Source of the DNA: CAZDKK01 sp964603725
GTDB lineage: Bacteria; Eisenbacteria; RBG-16-71-46; CAIMUX01; WJJG01
Assembly: GCA_964603725.1 (NCBI GenBank)
Contig: CAZRWW010000023.1
Coordinates: forward strand, 1 to 64,000
Reading direction: 5' to 3'
Length of the DNA: 64,000 bases
This document shows positions 26,061 through 36,063 of this stretch, one piece after another (positions within the stretch are counted from its first letter, which is position 1; every line of letters begins with the position of its first letter). Position numbers and translations under genes: made by a program. The notes under the pieces were generated by a model. It did no database searches. It was given only the letters and a program-made list of their open reading frames with translations, and had not been told where the DNA came from.

Positions 26061-27248
26061 CTATCGGCGCCCCGCGGCGCGCCCCTGGCGCCGCAGCCGC
26101 CGGTAGAGGTCCGCGAGGGCCCGCGCATGGGCGTCGATCCCATAGCGCGCGGCGATGGCCCGGCGTTCCGGCCCGAGGTCGCGCGGGCGCGCCAGCTCCG
26201 CGAGGATCGCGGCGGCCAGCTCCTCCGCCTCCCCCGCCGGCACCAGGCGGCCCAGGCGGCCGTGCTCGAGCAGCTCGGGCACGCCCCCGACCGCGGTGGC
26301 CACGACAGGGCAGCCGGACGCCAGAGCTTCGATCGCCGTCACCGGGGTCCCCTCGTTGCGGCTGCTGATGACGGCCAGGTCGAGGTCGCTGTAAACGGCC
26401 GGCATGTCGCGCCGCCAGCCGGTGAAGATGAAGGCCCCTTCCAGCCCCAGGGCCGCCACGCGTCGCTCGACTGCATCTCGCAGCTCACCGTCGCCCACGA
26501 CCACGAAGCGCGCCGCCACCGCCCGCCGTATGACCGCCGCGGCCGCCCGCACGAACAGGTCATGGTCTTTCACCGGCGCGAGGCGGCCCGCGATGCCGAC
26601 CAACGGCACGTCCGGGGCCACGCCAATCGCCGCGCGAAAGCTCCCCTCTCGGCGGGCCGTCGCCGCAAAGGGCGCCAGGTCGAGGCCCAGGGGCACGACC
26701 CGGACGCGGTCCGCCGTCGTGATGCGGAACGTCTCGACCAGCTCGCGGCCCAGTTCCTCGGTGAGCGCCAGCACGCAGCGCGACCAGCGGGCCGCCCAGC
26801 GCTCGAGACCGAGGAAGAGGCGGCCCTTCCATGGGCCGAAGTACCCGCGCAGCACGTGACCGTGGTACGTGTGCACGATGACCGGCACGCCCGCCAGATG
26901 AGCGGCCAGGCGTCCGACGAAGCCGGCCTTGGCGGTGTGCGTGTGCACGATGTCGGGGCGCCAGCGGCGCATGAGGCGATAGAGGCGCGCGAGGCTGATG
27001 ACGTCCCGGCCGGGGCTGAGCGCCGGTCCGAGCTGCTGGATCACCGTCGGTTGTACGCCGAGCGACTGCGCCAGATACCCCATGTCCCCTTCTCCGGGAG
27101 CCACGCGGCCGCAGACGACCCGGGTCTCGAACGAGTCGGGATCGAGCCGGGCCGCCGTGAGGAGCACGTTGACCGCCGGACCGCCGACGTTGAGTCGCGC
27201 GATCACGGTCATGACGCGCAGGCGGCGCGTGTCACCCCCGGCGTTCAC
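26061..27248 (-). CDS. GT4-type glycosyltransferase
   Basis: A 395-residue GT-B glycosyltransferase. N-terminal domain: VMTVIARLNVGGPAVNVLL, DIVHTHTAKAGFVGRLAA and VIVHTYHGHVLRGYF. C-terminal domain: VGIAGRLAPVKDHDLFVRAA, FVVVGDGELR, FIFTGWRRDMPAVYSD and SSRNEGTPVTAIEALASGCPV, containing the GT4 donor-site E-x7-E. The text resembles exopolysaccharide GT4 enzymes of the EpsF/WbpH kind; sugar unknown. GTG start at 27248 (GAGAGGAG upstream) overlaps the preceding gene by 17 bases, so the two glycosyltransferases are translated together, probably acting in sequence on one glycan. Confidence 0.9.
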   Translation of the reverse strand: MNAGGDTRRLRVMTVIARLNVGGPAVNVLLTAARLDPDSFETRVVCGRVAPGEGDMGYLAQSLGVQPTVIQQLGPALSPGRDVISLARLYRLMRRWRPDIVHTHTAKAGFVGRLAAHLAGVPVIVHTYHGHVLRGYFGPWKGRLFLGLERWAARWSRCVLALTEELGRELVETFRITTADRVRVVPLGLDLAPFAATARREGSFRAAIGVAPDVPLVGIAGRLAPVKDHDLFVRAAAAVIRRAVAARFVVVGDGELRDAVERRVAALGLEGAFIFTGWRRDMPAVYSDLDLAVISSRNEGTPVTAIEALASGCPVVATAVGGVPELLEHGRLGRLVPAGEAEELAAAILAELARPRDLGPERRAIAARYGIDAHARALADLYRRLRRQGRAAGRR

Positions 27249-28557
27249 GGCCGCTCCTCTCCGCTCCGGCACTGCCGGCCGTCCCTGCCGGCCCGGCCCG
27301 CCGCGGCGCTGCCCCGGTCTGACGCGCGCGGGTGTTGCACGGCACCAGCCTGTTGTACAGCGCCAGCGTCTCGGTCACCATCCGCTCCACGGTGAAGCGC
27401 TCGATCAGGCGCGCCCGGCCGGCCTGACCGATCCGCTCCCGCGCCCGCCCATCCTCGAGCAACATTCGCAGGTGATCCGCCAGTCCGCGGGCGTCCCGCG
27501 GCGGGGCGAGCAGCGCGCTGTGCCCGTGCTCGACGATCTCCGGGATGGCCCCCGCATCGCTGGCGACGATGGCGGTGGCCTGCGCCATCGCCTCGAGCAG
27601 CACGATCCCGAAGCCTTCCCATAGGCTCGGCGCCAGGAACACGTCCAGGCCCGCCATCAGGCGCGCGGCGTCGTCGCGCCAGCCGAGTAACCGCACGCGC
27701 TCGCCGAGGCCCAGGCGCCGCGCGCGGGCGGCCAGCGGCCCTCGCAACGGGCCCTCGCCGACGATCACGAGCTGCGCGCGCGGCGCCGGGCCGGCGATGG
27801 CGGCGAAAGCCTCCAGGCCGTGAGTCATCCCCTTCTGCGCGGTGAGGCGGCCGACCATGCCGACCAGCAGATCCGCGGGCCCGCACCCGAGCGAGCGGCG
27901 GATGCTGTCGCGCTCGGCACGATGGTCGGCGAGGGCGAGCCCGTGATGGATGACCGTCACCTTCTCGGGCGGGGCGCCCTCGATCTCCACGCTGAAGCGG
28001 CCCACCGCCGCGGAGACCGCGACTCCCGCTTGCACCCGGCGCCACAGGGCCCGGTTGATTCCCCGCACCGGCCAGCGGCGCCGGAAGGCGTCGTCGTTGT
28101 GCCGGGTCGTCACGACGGCGGGCACGCCGGCGAGTCGCGCCGCGGGGATGCCGTAGAAGTCGGCATGGATGAGGTGCGTGTGGACGATCGCGGGACGCTG
28201 CCGCCTCAGAAGCCGGCTGAGGCGTGCCAGAAGAGACGGATCGCCGTCGGCCAGGATCCGGACGCCGCCGGCCGGCACGCCTCGCTCCCGGGCGGCGGCA
28301 ATCAGGCCGTCCGCCCGGCCGCGGGGATCCGCCAGCGCGAGGAGCCGGGCATCGACGCCGCGCACCCGCAGCGCCGGCAGCAGCGCGAGCAGGTGGCGCT
28401 CCGCACCCGCAACTCCTTTTGCTTTTATGATATGGACCACCAGCACGCCCGAGCCCTCTCGCGCCGGACCGGGCCGCCCCCCGGGCCCCGGCCGAGGTTC
28501 GATTGTCACGGCAGGGCTCGGCGGGTTCAAGGCCCCCGGGCGCCCGGGTTCCGTCAT
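27232..28557 (-). CDS. GT4-type glycosyltransferase
   Basis: A GT-B glycosyltransferase, up to 441 residues. The first domain begins at VLVVHIIKAKGVAGAERHLL and includes PAIVHTHLIHADFYGIPAARL and VVTTRHNDDAFRRR. The second has VGMVGRLTAQKGMTHGLEAF, LVIVGEGPLRG, VRLLGWRDDAARLMAGLDVF and PSLWEGFGIVLLEAMAQAT. The start is uncertain: ATG at 28557 has no RBS, while GTG at 28446 has GAGAGGG 7 bases upstream and begins exactly at the domain. A low-complexity Gly/Ala/Arg tail of about 30 residues ends the protein. First gene of a pair with the next glycosyltransferase. Confidence 0.88.
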   Translation of the reverse strand: MTEPGRPGALNPPSPAVTIEPRPGPGGRPGPAREGSGVLVVHIIKAKGVAGAERHLLALLPALRVRGVDARLLALADPRGRADGLIAAARERGVPAGGVRILADGDPSLLARLSRLLRRQRPAIVHTHLIHADFYGIPAARLAGVPAVVTTRHNDDAFRRRWPVRGINRALWRRVQAGVAVSAAVGRFSVEIEGAPPEKVTVIHHGLALADHRAERDSIRRSLGCGPADLLVGMVGRLTAQKGMTHGLEAFAAIAGPAPRAQLVIVGEGPLRGPLAARARRLGLGERVRLLGWRDDAARLMAGLDVFLAPSLWEGFGIVLLEAMAQATAIVASDAGAIPEIVEHGHSALLAPPRDARGLADHLRMLLEDGRARERIGQAGRARLIERFTVERMVTETLALYNRLVPCNTRARQTGAAPRRAGPAGTAGSAGAERSGRERRG

Positions 28558-28639
28558 GGTCGATGATCGTCGGGGATCTTCGTTCGGGGTCCAGATCGCC
28601 GCCCGATGTGCCGATCCCCCCATTCGAACGGAGCCGCTC

Positions 28640-28668
28640 TTGACGCCGCGCGCCGGCCGTGGTTGATT
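28640..28668 (+). promoter_or_regulatory. candidate promoter for small membrane protein
   Basis: TTGACG (28640-28645) and TTGATT (28663-28668) are spaced by exactly 17 bases, ending about 30 bases before the start codon of the 33-residue protein. The -35 is strong and the -10 weak. Confidence 0.4.
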
Positions 28669-28697
28669 CGCCGGCGCCAGGGATGGAGGTCGTAGCG

Positions 28698-28799
28698 ATG
28701 GCTCACCGTCTGATCGACACGGACCAGCGGCCCCTCATCACGGTCAGCGGCCTCTTGCTGCTCTTTGCCTACACGCTCTTCTTCATGCTGAGAGGCTGA
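28698..28799 (+). CDS. 33-residue single-span membrane protein
   Basis: A very short gene: ATG with GGAGG 9 bases upstream (28685-28689), stop at 28797. The protein starts with a polar part, MAHRLIDTDQRPLI, followed by one hydrophobic helix (TVSGLLLLFAYTLFFML) and RG. I do not recognise it. It has a plausible promoter and an excellent RBS, and lies 120 bases ahead of the DUF4097 gene. The clean RBS and well-formed helix argue for a real small protein, perhaps a membrane regulator. Confidence 0.55.
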   Translation: MAHRLIDTDQRPLITVSGLLLLFAYTLFFMLRG

Positions 28800-28919
28800 T
28801 TAGAACCTTTCCGGGCCCCGCACCGTCTCTTCTGTAGGTCGAGCACCGCGCTCGCGGGCATCGGCGCGCCTTGCGCCGGCGCCCTTGGGAGTCCCCAGAG
28901 CCACGCACGGGAGGCTGGT

Positions 28920-29990
28920 ATGCACAAGCGCCGCTGGTTGATCGCCATGGCCGTTGGAGCCGCGCCCGCGGGAATCCTCGCTCTGACGGCCGCCAACGCC
29001 GGTCCGGATCGCGACTACGGCGAGCTCATGCTCGAGGAGGGCTTTCCCGCCTCACCGGGTGGGACGCTCACGATCGACATCCAAGACGGCGACGTGGAGC
29101 TGCTCGCGGGCCAGGCCGATCGGGTGGAGGTGAAGATCTACCTCAAGGCCCGCCGGATGGAGCGCGCGAGAGAGCGGTTCGAGGAGATGGACTTCCACGC
29201 TCGAGCCGTCTCGGACGGCGTGCTCATCGAGAGCCGCGCGCGCCGCGGGTGGTCGTGGGGGCTGGAAGACATCGGCGGCTTCAACGTCACGGTCCTGGTC
29301 GAGATCCCGGAGCGCTACAATCTGGACATCGCGACCTCCGACGGCGATGTGCGCGTCGAGCGCCTGATCGGCGCGGCCACCCTGAAGACCTCCGATGGCG
29401 ACGTGCGGGTCGAGCGGCTCGAGGGGCCGCTGTTCGTGCGCACGAGCGACGGCGACGTGCGTATCCAGGAGGTCGCCGGCAAGACCACCGTGGCCACTTC
29501 GGACGGCGACATCGACATTCGCAGCGTCAGCGGACCGGAGGCCAGCTTCAGGACCTCCGACGGGGACATCGAGGTCGATGCGCTCATGGCCGACGCGATC
29601 GAGCTGCACACGTCGGATGGCCACATCCGCGTGCGTCGGATCGAAGGCCGGGACATCTCCGTGCGCACGAGCGACGGCGACCTGGCCCTCGAGAGCGTGT
29701 CGGGCTCGCTCCGGGCGGCCACCGGGGACGGGAGCATCACCGTGGGCATCGATCGCCTGGACGCGATGGAACTCGAGACGGGCGGCGGCGACATCGAGAT
29801 CACGGGCGCAAGCCGGCTCGCGGCGGACGTGAATCTGCGCGGCGAGCGCGTGCGCCTGCCGCGGACCGTGGAGCTGGACGGGCGCGGGGACGAGAAGTCG
29901 GTTCGCGCCCGGCTGAACGGCGGAGGGCCCACGCTGCGGGCGGTCGCGCGCGACGGCGAGGTGGTGTTGCGTCTGCGCGACGCGGGCTGA
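28920..29990 (+). CDS. DUF4097 beta-strand repeat protein
   Basis: A 356-residue exported protein. The signal peptide is MHKRRWLIAMAVGAAPAG and ends near ANAG (residue 28). The body is a right-handed beta-solenoid of short repeats, each centred on T/S-SDGD (ATSDGDVRVERL, KTSDGDVRVERL, RTSDGDVRIQEV, ATSDGDIDIRSV, RTSDGDIEVDAL). This is the DUF4097/DUF4098 pattern, often called putative adhesin. Such proteins in other bacteria are surface or envelope proteins, some tied to envelope-stress regulators; the role here is unknown. GGAGG is 6 bases upstream of the ATG. It ends directly against the convergent Eis-like gene. Confidence 0.9.
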   Translation: MHKRRWLIAMAVGAAPAGILALTAANAGPDRDYGELMLEEGFPASPGGTLTIDIQDGDVELLAGQADRVEVKIYLKARRMERARERFEEMDFHARAVSDGVLIESRARRGWSWGLEDIGGFNVTVLVEIPERYNLDIATSDGDVRVERLIGAATLKTSDGDVRVERLEGPLFVRTSDGDVRIQEVAGKTTVATSDGDIDIRSVSGPEASFRTSDGDIEVDALMADAIELHTSDGHIRVRRIEGRDISVRTSDGDLALESVSGSLRAATGDGSITVGIDRLDAMELETGGGDIEITGASRLAADVNLRGERVRLPRTVELDGRGDEKSVRARLNGGGPTLRAVARDGEVVLRLRDAG

Positions 29991-31343
29991 TCAGAAGCGC
30001 GCGGCCATCCAGGGCGAGCCGGCCGGGAAGACAGCCTCCAGGACCGAGACGTGCCGCGCGGGTCCATCGACGTACCCGGTCCACTGCTGGAGATCGCCCG
30101 CTCCGACGTATCCGCTGAAGAGCGCGGCCAGGCCGCGCACATCCAGCCGGACGGTGCCGCGGCCGCCGCGCCGCACGCGCCCGCGCCCTTCTGACACCTC
30201 CAGGATGAATCGGCCGCTGTTCTCCGCGAGCACATCGTCGCGCACGTCCAAGTGCAGCGTGCCCTCGCCGCCCGGCGCATAGCCGCGTTGCGCGAGCGCC
30301 CCGGGGACGTCGATGACGCGCAGCATCCAGGATGCCGCCTGGCTCACCTTGTGCGTTCCGGACTGCAGCAGCATCAGCATCGGATCGTTGGGTCGCCCCG
30401 ACCACCGCGCCTCGTCGATCTGCTCGCCGTGATCGCACAGCAGCGTCAGCATGCGACGCGCCGCGCGCGGTGTGGCGGTGAAGAAGTCCATCACGGCCAG
30501 GGCGCGGTCTCTGCGGCTGATCTGGTAGGTGAGATAGCCCTCGATCTCCCGGCCCGCGCAGACCACGTACCGCGTGTGGGCGTCGCGCCAGACGCGGATC
30601 GACTCCTGCCAGCCCGGCGAACCCCAGTCCAGCGGGCCGTAGTCGCGGGCCACGCTGCGGCCGAAGAGCCGGGCGATGGCCGGCACGTCCTCGCGGAGCG
30701 CCTCGCGGACGGTCAGGTCGCGCTCGCCGGGAGCGAGCTCGCGCGGGTGGAGGGTGATCTCGTAGCGCCCGCCGGCCATCTCGTAGCCCACCCGGCGGTA
30801 GAGCGACCGCGTGGCGGGGTACAGGGCCGAGAGCGCGACGCCGCGCGCGCGCAGCTCGCGCAGCAGCGCGCGCATCAACACCGTGGCGCCGCCGCGGGCC
30901 CGCTCGGGCGGGGCCGTGGTCACCGCCGCAATCGCGGCCATCGGGATCGAGCGGCCCCCGAACCACTGGGCGCACTCGTGCGCGATGAGCCCGGCGATGA
31001 CGCGGCCGCCCGCCCGGTGCACCCGGATGGGCCCGGGGCCGAGCGCGGCGATCTTGGGGCGAACCTCCTGGGGGCTGGCGCCGAAGGCGATCCCGACGAG
31101 ATCCGCGTAGGCCGCCACTTCGTCTTCGCCGGCCGGAGGACCGTAGGCGGCCCCGGCGCCGCGGTTCGCCTGGCGCGGTCCGGCGGTCCGCGGCGCTCCC
31201 GCAGTCCGCGGCGCTCCCGCGGTCCGAGGCGCCCCCGCAGTCCGCGGCGCTCCCGCGGTCCGAGGCGCTCCCGCAGTCCGCGGCGCTCCCGCGGTCCAGC
31301 GCACCGGGGATGTCCGGGGTCGCGGGGGATTCTGTGCTGCCAT
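29991..31343 (-). CDS. Eis-like GNAT N-acetyltransferase
   Basis: A 450-residue cytoplasmic acetyltransferase with the Eis architecture: a GNAT domain, a second GNAT-like domain and a C-terminal sterol-carrier-protein-like domain. Acetyl-CoA binding text is PMAAIAAVTTAPPERARGG followed by LMRALLRELRARG. Then LYPATRSLYRRVGYEMAG is the usual GNAT motif. The C-terminal SCP2-like part contains GTLHLDVRDDVLAENSGRF. Eis enzymes acetylate amines, including aminoglycosides and polyamines; the physiological substrate here is unknown. The first 60 residues are an odd, likely disordered GAPRTA repeat. GGGAGGAG 8 bases upstream supports the ATG. Stop codon abuts the DUF4097 gene. Confidence 0.9.
   Translation of the reverse strand: MAAQNPPRPRTSPVRWTAGAPRTAGAPRTAGAPRTAGAPRTAGAPRTAGAPRTAGPRQANRGAGAAYGPPAGEDEVAAYADLVGIAFGASPQEVRPKIAALGPGPIRVHRAGGRVIAGLIAHECAQWFGGRSIPMAAIAAVTTAPPERARGGATVLMRALLRELRARGVALSALYPATRSLYRRVGYEMAGGRYEITLHPRELAPGERDLTVREALREDVPAIARLFGRSVARDYGPLDWGSPGWQESIRVWRDAHTRYVVCAGREIEGYLTYQISRRDRALAVMDFFTATPRAARRMLTLLCDHGEQIDEARWSGRPNDPMLMLLQSGTHKVSQAASWMLRVIDVPGALAQRGYAPGGEGTLHLDVRDDVLAENSGRFILEVSEGRGRVRRGGRGTVRLDVRGLAALFSGYVGAGDLQQWTGYVDGPARHVSVLEAVFPAGSPWMAARF
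31192..31299. repeat. 18-bp in-frame tandem repeat (GAPRTA units)
   Basis: Six copies of an 18-bp unit (plus-strand GGCGCTCCCGCAGTCCGC, with GCGGTCCGAG variants) encode a GAPRTA hexapeptide repeat at the N-terminus of the Eis-like protein. Copy-to-copy changes are mostly synonymous, so the peptide is preserved. Confidence 0.85.
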
Positions 31344-31509
31344 GGCTGCCACTCCTCCCAGGTCGTGGGGTCTGACCGGCTCTCGAAGAGCCGGTGGGAT
31401 CGGCCGAGTATTCGTAGCGAGCGCGAGGAGGCGACGCAAGCGCCGGCTTGCGCTCGGCCGGGCGGGCTGCGCACGGGACCGGGCAGCGCTCAGCGAGCGG
31501 GGTGCGCGC

Positions 31510-31538
31510 TTGTCGGCCCCCGCCGGGGTCCCTACAAT
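31510..31538 (+). promoter_or_regulatory. candidate sigma70 promoter for glutaredoxin-FTR operon
   Basis: TTGTCG (31510-31515), exactly 17 bases, then TACAAT (31533-31538). It lies about 45 bases before the glutaredoxin start codon. This is one of the clearest -35/-10 pairs in the window. Confidence 0.5.
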
Positions 31539-31582
31539 CGCCGGTCGTCAAGGGTCGCTGTCGTCCTGGGAGGGCGTGACGC

Positions 31583-31870
31583 ATGGTCGCAACGACGAAG
31601 GTCGCGGGCGTGGATCGCGGGCGGGTTCTGCTCTTCGCGTTGAGCACGTGCGTCTGGTGCCGCATGACCAAGCGTTTGCTCAACGACCTGGGCGTGGCCT
31701 ACGAGTACATCGACGTGGACCGCCTGGATCGCGGCGTGCGCCGGGAAGCCCTGCATGAGCTCCGCCGCTGGAACCCCAAGCTCTCCTATCCGACCCTGGT
31801 AGTCGGCGAGCGGAAGGCGATCGTCGGCCTGAGGGAAGAAGAGATCCGAAAGGCCTTGAACCATGAATGA
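31583..31870 (+). CDS. glutaredoxin-like protein
   Basis: A 95-residue thioredoxin-fold protein with the redox motif CVWC (Cys23 and Cys26) near the start of helix 1. SYPTLVVG carries the cis-proline, and VGLREEEIRKAL closes the fold. It is likely a cytoplasmic disulfide carrier. The start has GGGAGGG 8 bases upstream. Its last 8 bases overlap the ferredoxin:thioredoxin reductase-like gene, so the two are co-translated. The neighbour probably reduces this protein using ferredoxin electrons, as thioredoxin is reduced in the classical FTR system (inference). Confidence 0.92.
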   Translation: MVATTKVAGVDRGRVLLFALSTCVWCRMTKRLLNDLGVAYEYIDVDRLDRGVRREALHELRRWNPKLSYPTLVVGERKAIVGLREEEIRKALNHE

Positions 31871-32445
31871 CAGTCTGGGGCCCTCGCAGAACGATGCCGG
31901 GGACGTCGGCCCGCAGCAGGTCGACGCGCTGTACAAGAGACTCCACGCCGAGGCCGAGGCTTCGGGATACCACCTGAATCCCGACGTCGAGTTCACGCGG
32001 GACCTGGTGCGCGGCCTGCTCGTGAACGAGAAGCGCTATGGCTACTGGGCCTGCCCTTGCCGTCTGGCGGATGGCGATTCGGACGCCGATCGCGACATCG
32101 TGTGTCCATGCGATTACCGCGATGCCGATCTCGACGAGTACGGCATGTGCTACTGCGCGCTTTACGTCTCGGACCGCGTTGTGGCCGGCGAGCTGCAGCC
32201 CGGGCCGATTCCCGAGCGACGCCCGGAGGCGGCAGGGACCGGCGAGCCGGCCAGCGCCGCGCCGCGCGCCGCACCCGGCGACGCCTCTCACGCCGCGCCG
32301 CACGTGGAATCGGGCGCGCGACCGGACACCGGCGCTCTCTCCCACCCGGTGTGGCGGTGTCGCGTCTGCGGCTACCTGTGCGCCCGGGACAAGCCTCCGC
32401 TGGTGTGCCCCGTGTGCAAGGCCAAGCAGGATCGCTTCGAGCGGT

Positions 32446-32453
<8 letters not shown>
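31863..32453 (+). CDS. ferredoxin:thioredoxin reductase catalytic-type protein fused to rubredoxin-like domain
   Basis: A 196-residue protein with two metal centres. The N-terminal 110 residues match the FTR catalytic subunit: CPC (Cys64, 66), CPC (Cys81, 83) and CYC (Cys96, 98). These hold a 4Fe-4S cluster beside a redox disulfide. After a flexible Ala/Pro-rich linker (about 115-155) comes a rubredoxin-like knuckle pair, CRVCGYLC (Cys166, 169) and CPVC (Cys182, 185), ending in KAKQDRFERF, the usual tail of rubrerythrin rubredoxin domains. It would reduce the overlapping glutaredoxin partner using ferredoxin, with the rubredoxin domain as an extra electron relay. The 3' end overlaps the opposing aconitase gene by 8 bases. 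Confidence 0.9.
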
Positions 32454-35247
<2,794 letters not shown>

Positions 35248-35545
35248 GTGTCACCATCCTCCAGTGGCAGCATGGCCGCGGGTCATCCTAGCAGAAACCT
35301 GCCCATGCTGACCCCCAAGGGATGGCGGGAGTTCCCACCGACCCCCCGACCCCCGGGCCCCCCGTCTCGTGGACCCGAAACCGGCCCCCGGGCCCATCCC
35401 CCCCCATTGCCCATTGCCCCCAATTGGGCAATAGGTTATTGGGAANNNNNNNNNNGCGGGAGTTCCCACCGACGCCCCGACACCCGGGCGCCACGTCTCG
35501 AGGATCCGACTCCGGCTCCCGCTGCCCTTCCTCGCCCATTGCCCC

Positions 35546-35574
35546 TTGCCCGCAGATGAGCAATTCGGTATTGT
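35546..35574 (+). promoter_or_regulatory. candidate promoter of rrf2-norB
   Basis: TTGCCC (35546-35551), 17-base spacer, TATTGT (35569-35574). The -10 box sits inside the loop of a perfect inverted repeat, so a bound repressor would block it. The gene start is 38 bases downstream. Confidence 0.45.
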
Positions 35575-35585
35575 GACTCCGAATT
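35562..35585. promoter_or_regulatory. candidate Rrf2 operator: AATTCGG-N10-CCGAATT
   Basis: A perfect 7-bp inverted repeat, AATTCGG (35562-35568) and CCGAATT (35579-35585), has a 10-base centre covering the -10 box. An outer CAATTC/GAATTG pair at 35561-35566 and 35588-35593 adds further symmetry. AT-rich dyads over a promoter are typical targets of Rrf2 dimers, so autoregulation is likely. Not found by database comparison. Confidence 0.45.
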
Positions 35586-35611
35586 CAGAATTGAGGCGCC
35601 GGGAGGCAAGA

Positions 35612-36016
35612 ATGATCTCGTTCTCGGAAGCGTCCAACCTCGCCATCCACGCGCTTGCCTACATCGCCGCCGCCGGTCCCGGGGCTCGCATTTCGGCGCG
35701 GGCGGTGGCTCGCAAGTTGAAGCGCTCCGAGTCCCACGTCGCCAAGGTGCTCAACCGCCTGGTCGGCGCCGGACTGCTGGAGTCCACGCGCGGCGCTGCC
35801 GGGGGATTCCGACTGACGGTGGCGTCCGATGAGCTGTCCGTGCTGGAGGTCATCGAGGCCATCGATGGTCGCGTTGCCGCTCCGCGCTGCCTGCTGGGAC
35901 AGCCCATCTGCAGACCCGGAACGTGCATCTTCGCGGATGTCTTCGCCGGCTTGTGGGCCGACATCGAGAAGCATCTGTCGGAAACCAAGCTCACGGACTT
36001 CCGGATCAAACCCTAG
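35612..36016 (+). CDS. Rrf2-family transcriptional regulator, probably NO- or redox-responsive
   Basis: A 134-residue winged-helix regulator. The HTH is RKLKRSESHVAKVLNRLVGAG, and the wing contains RGAAGGFRL. Cys93, Cys100 and Cys105 (C-x6-C-x4-C) sit where NsrR and IscR bind an iron-sulfur cluster, with slightly different spacing. GGGAGG 5 bases upstream sets the start at MISFSEASNL. The nitric oxide reductase gene follows 47 bases downstream on the same strand, so an NsrR-like role, derepressing norB when NO damages the cluster, is the most likely reading. It is an inference from context. Confidence 0.9.
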   Translation: MISFSEASNLAIHALAYIAAAGPGARISARAVARKLKRSESHVAKVLNRLVGAGLLESTRGAAGGFRLTVASDELSVLEVIEAIDGRVAAPRCLLGQPICRPGTCIFADVFAGLWADIEKHLSETKLTDFRIKP

Positions 36017-36063
36017 TGCCCGGACCGCCCTGTCGAGGGGGCCATCCTGGGGAGGAGGATGCG

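Larger units (their letters stand above)
35248..35611. other. 364-bp intergenic region containing assembly gap and duplicated flank
   Basis: It separates aconitase (minus) from the Rrf2 gene (plus). Positions 35325-35445 and 35456-35577 are imperfect copies of the same roughly 121 bases (both begin GCGGGAGTTCCCACCGAC), separated by ten N. Copy 1 is richer in C homopolymers and poorer in detail, as expected of a low-quality read end. The true spacer is therefore probably about 130 bases shorter. No gene is seen here. Confidence 0.7.

Noticed and set aside
22695..27395. 1566-codon open frame on the plus strand
   Set aside because: It crosses three real genes and has shadow composition with no domain text; the minus-strand genes explain the region.
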